Of a stretch of DNA of 9,209 nt, positions 7,698 to 9,209 are shown piece by piece. Numbering within the stretch: the stretch's first letter is position 1; each line of letters starts with the position of its first letter. The translations under genes and the position numbers were made by a program. Source of the DNA: Thermoleophilia bacterium (lineage in GTDB: Bacteria; Actinomycetota; Thermoleophilia; Gaiellales; Gaiellaceae); NCBI GenBank assembly GCA_025936595.1, contig JAICTB010000077.1, positions 1-9,209 on the forward strand. Reading direction: 5' to 3'. The notes below the pieces were generated by a model that was given only the letters and a program-made list of their open reading frames with translations, did not search any database and was not told the origin of the DNA.

Positions 7698-9184
7698 CAG
7701 CCACCAACGGCCCGCTGCGGCTCGGCTTCGTGCCCGCGAACCGCGGGTTCTTCTCCAGCAAGCTCGCGGCCGAGATGCGCGGCAAGACGATCGAGGCGCT
7801 CCAGGCGCTGGGGGCAGAAGTCGTCGTCCCGGACACGGAGCAGACCGAGGTCGGTTCCGTGCAAAACCTGGACGAGGCGATCGTCGCAGGCCGCCTGATG
7901 CGGGAGGCCGACGTCGACGGCATCGTCGTCGGCGCGGTCAATTTCGGCGACGAGCAGTCGGCGGCGTGGGCAGTGCGGGAAGCGCGCCTCGACGTGCCGG
8001 TCTTCATCTACGGCTGCCAGGAGGAGGCCGTGCTGTCCCGGACGATGTCCCGGCGCGACTCGTTCTGCGGGCTGCTGTCGATCGGCGAGGCACTCCGGCA
8101 GGTCGGCGTGAAGTACTCCGTCGGCAGCAGGCCGATTCTCTACCCGTCCGATCCCGCCTTCGCGGACGACATGCGCTGGTTCATGGGCGTCTGCCGCGTC
8201 GTCAACGGTCTGCGCCGCGCGCGGTATGGGCAGGTCGGGGCGCGACCCGAGGACTTCTGGACGTGCCGCTTCGACGAGAAGCAGCTTCAGCGGCTCGGCG
8301 CCACGACGGTCGTCGTCGACCTGTCCGAGGCGCTCGCGGGTGCGAACGCCTTCGCCGACGACGACCCCGATGTGCTCACGCTGATCGAGTCGATCCGCGG
8401 CTATGCCGACGTGGGCACGACGCCGGACCCGGTGCTCGGCAAGCTCGCGCGGTTCGAGCTCTTCCTGCGCCGATTCGCCGAGCGCAACCGACTCGACGCA
8501 CTCGCCGTGCAGTGCTGGACGTCGATCCAGGCGAACTATGGCTCCTGCTCGTGTCTCGCCATGTCGCGGCTCGGCGACGAGGGCATCCCCTCGGCGTGCG
8601 AGGCGGACGTCCTCGGCACGCTGTCGATGCACGCGCTGCAGCTCGCGGGAGGCACCCCGGCCGCGCTGGCCGACTGGAACAACCTCCACAACGAGGACGA
8701 CGAGCTCGTGAACGTGTGGCACTGCGGCGTCTTCCCTGCGGCGTTCACGAGCCGGCGCCCGAAGATCGGAGTGCAGGAGATTATCGCCGGCTCCGGCGCC
8801 GCTGAGTACGAGGACTCGATCGGGACCGTCGAGTTCGTCGCCGATCCCGGCGCGCTGACCCTCTCCCGCGTCACGCAGGACCCGGATGGAAGCTGGAAGG
8901 CCGTGATCGTCGAGGGTGCGCTCGAGGACAACCCTGCTGACACGTTCGGCTCGTACGGCTGGTGCCGCATCCCCGACCTGCAGGGCCTCTACCGCGACGT
9001 GCTGCTCCGCCACTTTCCGCATCACGTGGCGATCACGAAGGGCCACTGCGGCAATGTGCTCTGGGAGGCCTTCGGGAATTACCTGGGCTTCCAGGTCTAC
9101 CACGCGGGCCAGGCCGTCCCGGGGGCCTACACCCCGGTGCGCCCTTTCGCGCACGCGGAGGCGTCCCTGCCGGCGCTCGCGTGA
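7694..9184 (+). CDS. L-fucose/L-arabinose isomerase family protein, probably the L-arabinose isomerase of this operon
   Basis: A 496-residue protein of the FucI/AraA superfamily, resembling the FucI-like group (COG2407 type) rather than classical AraA. N-terminal residues 8-115 look like an alternating beta/alpha sugar-isomerase domain (LGFVPANRGFF; DGIVVGAVNFGDEQ; VPVFIYGCQEE). The central part carries the likely metal-site motif: Glu303 in CEADV and Asp327 in ALADWNN, which by analogy with E. coli FucI (Glu337, Asp361) should bind Mn(II), then VWHCG with His343. HHVAITKGHCG (443-453) is a candidate for the C-terminal metal/catalytic His. Cysteines at 274, 285, 287, 302 and 344 cluster around this site. 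Family members interconvert aldoses and ketoses. Between araB and araD on one side and the next gene on the other, the natural role is L-arabinose to L-ribulose. That is inference: L-fucose or D-arabinose are the alternatives. The start at 7694 has a GAAGGG site and overlaps the araD stop. No classical araA is seen in the window. Confidence 0.85.
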   Translation: MTATNGPLRLGFVPANRGFFSSKLAAEMRGKTIEALQALGAEVVVPDTEQTEVGSVQNLDEAIVAGRLMREADVDGIVVGAVNFGDEQSAAWAVREARLDVPVFIYGCQEEAVLSRTMSRRDSFCGLLSIGEALRQVGVKYSVGSRPILYPSDPAFADDMRWFMGVCRVVNGLRRARYGQVGARPEDFWTCRFDEKQLQRLGATTVVVDLSEALAGANAFADDDPDVLTLIESIRGYADVGTTPDPVLGKLARFELFLRRFAERNRLDALAVQCWTSIQANYGSCSCLAMSRLGDEGIPSACEADVLGTLSMHALQLAGGTPAALADWNNLHNEDDELVNVWHCGVFPAAFTSRRPKIGVQEIIAGSGAAEYEDSIGTVEFVADPGALTLSRVTQDPDGSWKAVIVEGALEDNPADTFGSYGWCRIPDLQGLYRDVLLRHFPHHVAITKGHCGNVLWEAFGNYLGFQVYHAGQAVPGAYTPVRPFAHAEASLPALA

Positions 9185-9209
9185 CGCCGCTTCGCACCGA
9201 GACCGTCGA
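9181..9209 (+). CDS. Probable start of a further operon gene (3' end cut off by window)
   Basis: A GTG at 9181 overlaps the isomerase stop as GTGA, the same four-base junction seen at 7032, and the frame stays open for the nine codons left (MTPLRTETV). No well-placed Shine-Dalgarno is visible; a GGAGG at 9157-9161 is too far away. The fragment is too short to assign any function. The call rests on the repeated junction pattern. Confidence 0.45.

Noticed and set aside
7646..9154. 502-codon minus-strand open frame opposite the isomerase
   Set aside because: Composition is biased (Arg, Glu, Val, His) with no recognisable motif. The plus strand carries a coherent isomerase-family protein with active-site motifs.

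Overview
The window is very GC-rich (about two thirds or more G+C by eye), almost wholly coding, and uses both ATG and GTG starts. This suggests a high-GC bacterium, most plausibly an actinobacterium, perhaps of the Thermoleophilia/Gaiella kind. That placement is an inference from composition and gene style, because no marker gene is present. I see no RNA gene, CRISPR array, insertion sequence, long repeat or phage signal. No stretch over 300 bases lacks a gene: non-coding DNA totals only about 2 bases (4665-4666) plus 11 bases (5345-5355).

Left block (1-4664, + strand): the end of a MalF/UgpA-type sugar ABC permease, a complete MalG-type partner permease, a GH42 beta-galactosidase and a GH1 beta-glucosidase. 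Each gene overlaps the next by 1 or 4 bases. Neither hydrolase has a signal peptide. The block therefore reads as import of small oligosaccharides or glycosides followed by cleavage inside the cell. The transporter's binding protein is probably upstream of the window; no ATPase is visible, and such transporters often share one encoded elsewhere.

Middle (4667-5344, - strand): one carbonyl-reductase-like short-chain dehydrogenase. It converges on the GH1 gene with 2 bases between stops and diverges from the kinase gene with 11 bases between start codons.

Right block (5356-9209, + strand): L-ribulokinase (araB), L-ribulose-5-phosphate 4-epimerase (araD) and a protein of the L-fucose/L-arabinose isomerase (FucI-like) superfamily, followed by what looks like the GTG start of another gene cut by the window edge. 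All junctions here are 4-base overlaps. This is an L-arabinose catabolic operon in which a FucI-like protein occupies the place expected of classical AraA.

Together the blocks suggest use of plant-derived galactose/arabinose/glucose glycosides such as arabinogalactan fragments: uptake, cytoplasmic cleavage, then isomerisation, phosphorylation and epimerisation of released L-arabinose to D-xylulose 5-phosphate. The most notable point is the non-classical isomerase. The rest is a recognisable sugar-utilisation locus rather than a wholly new system.
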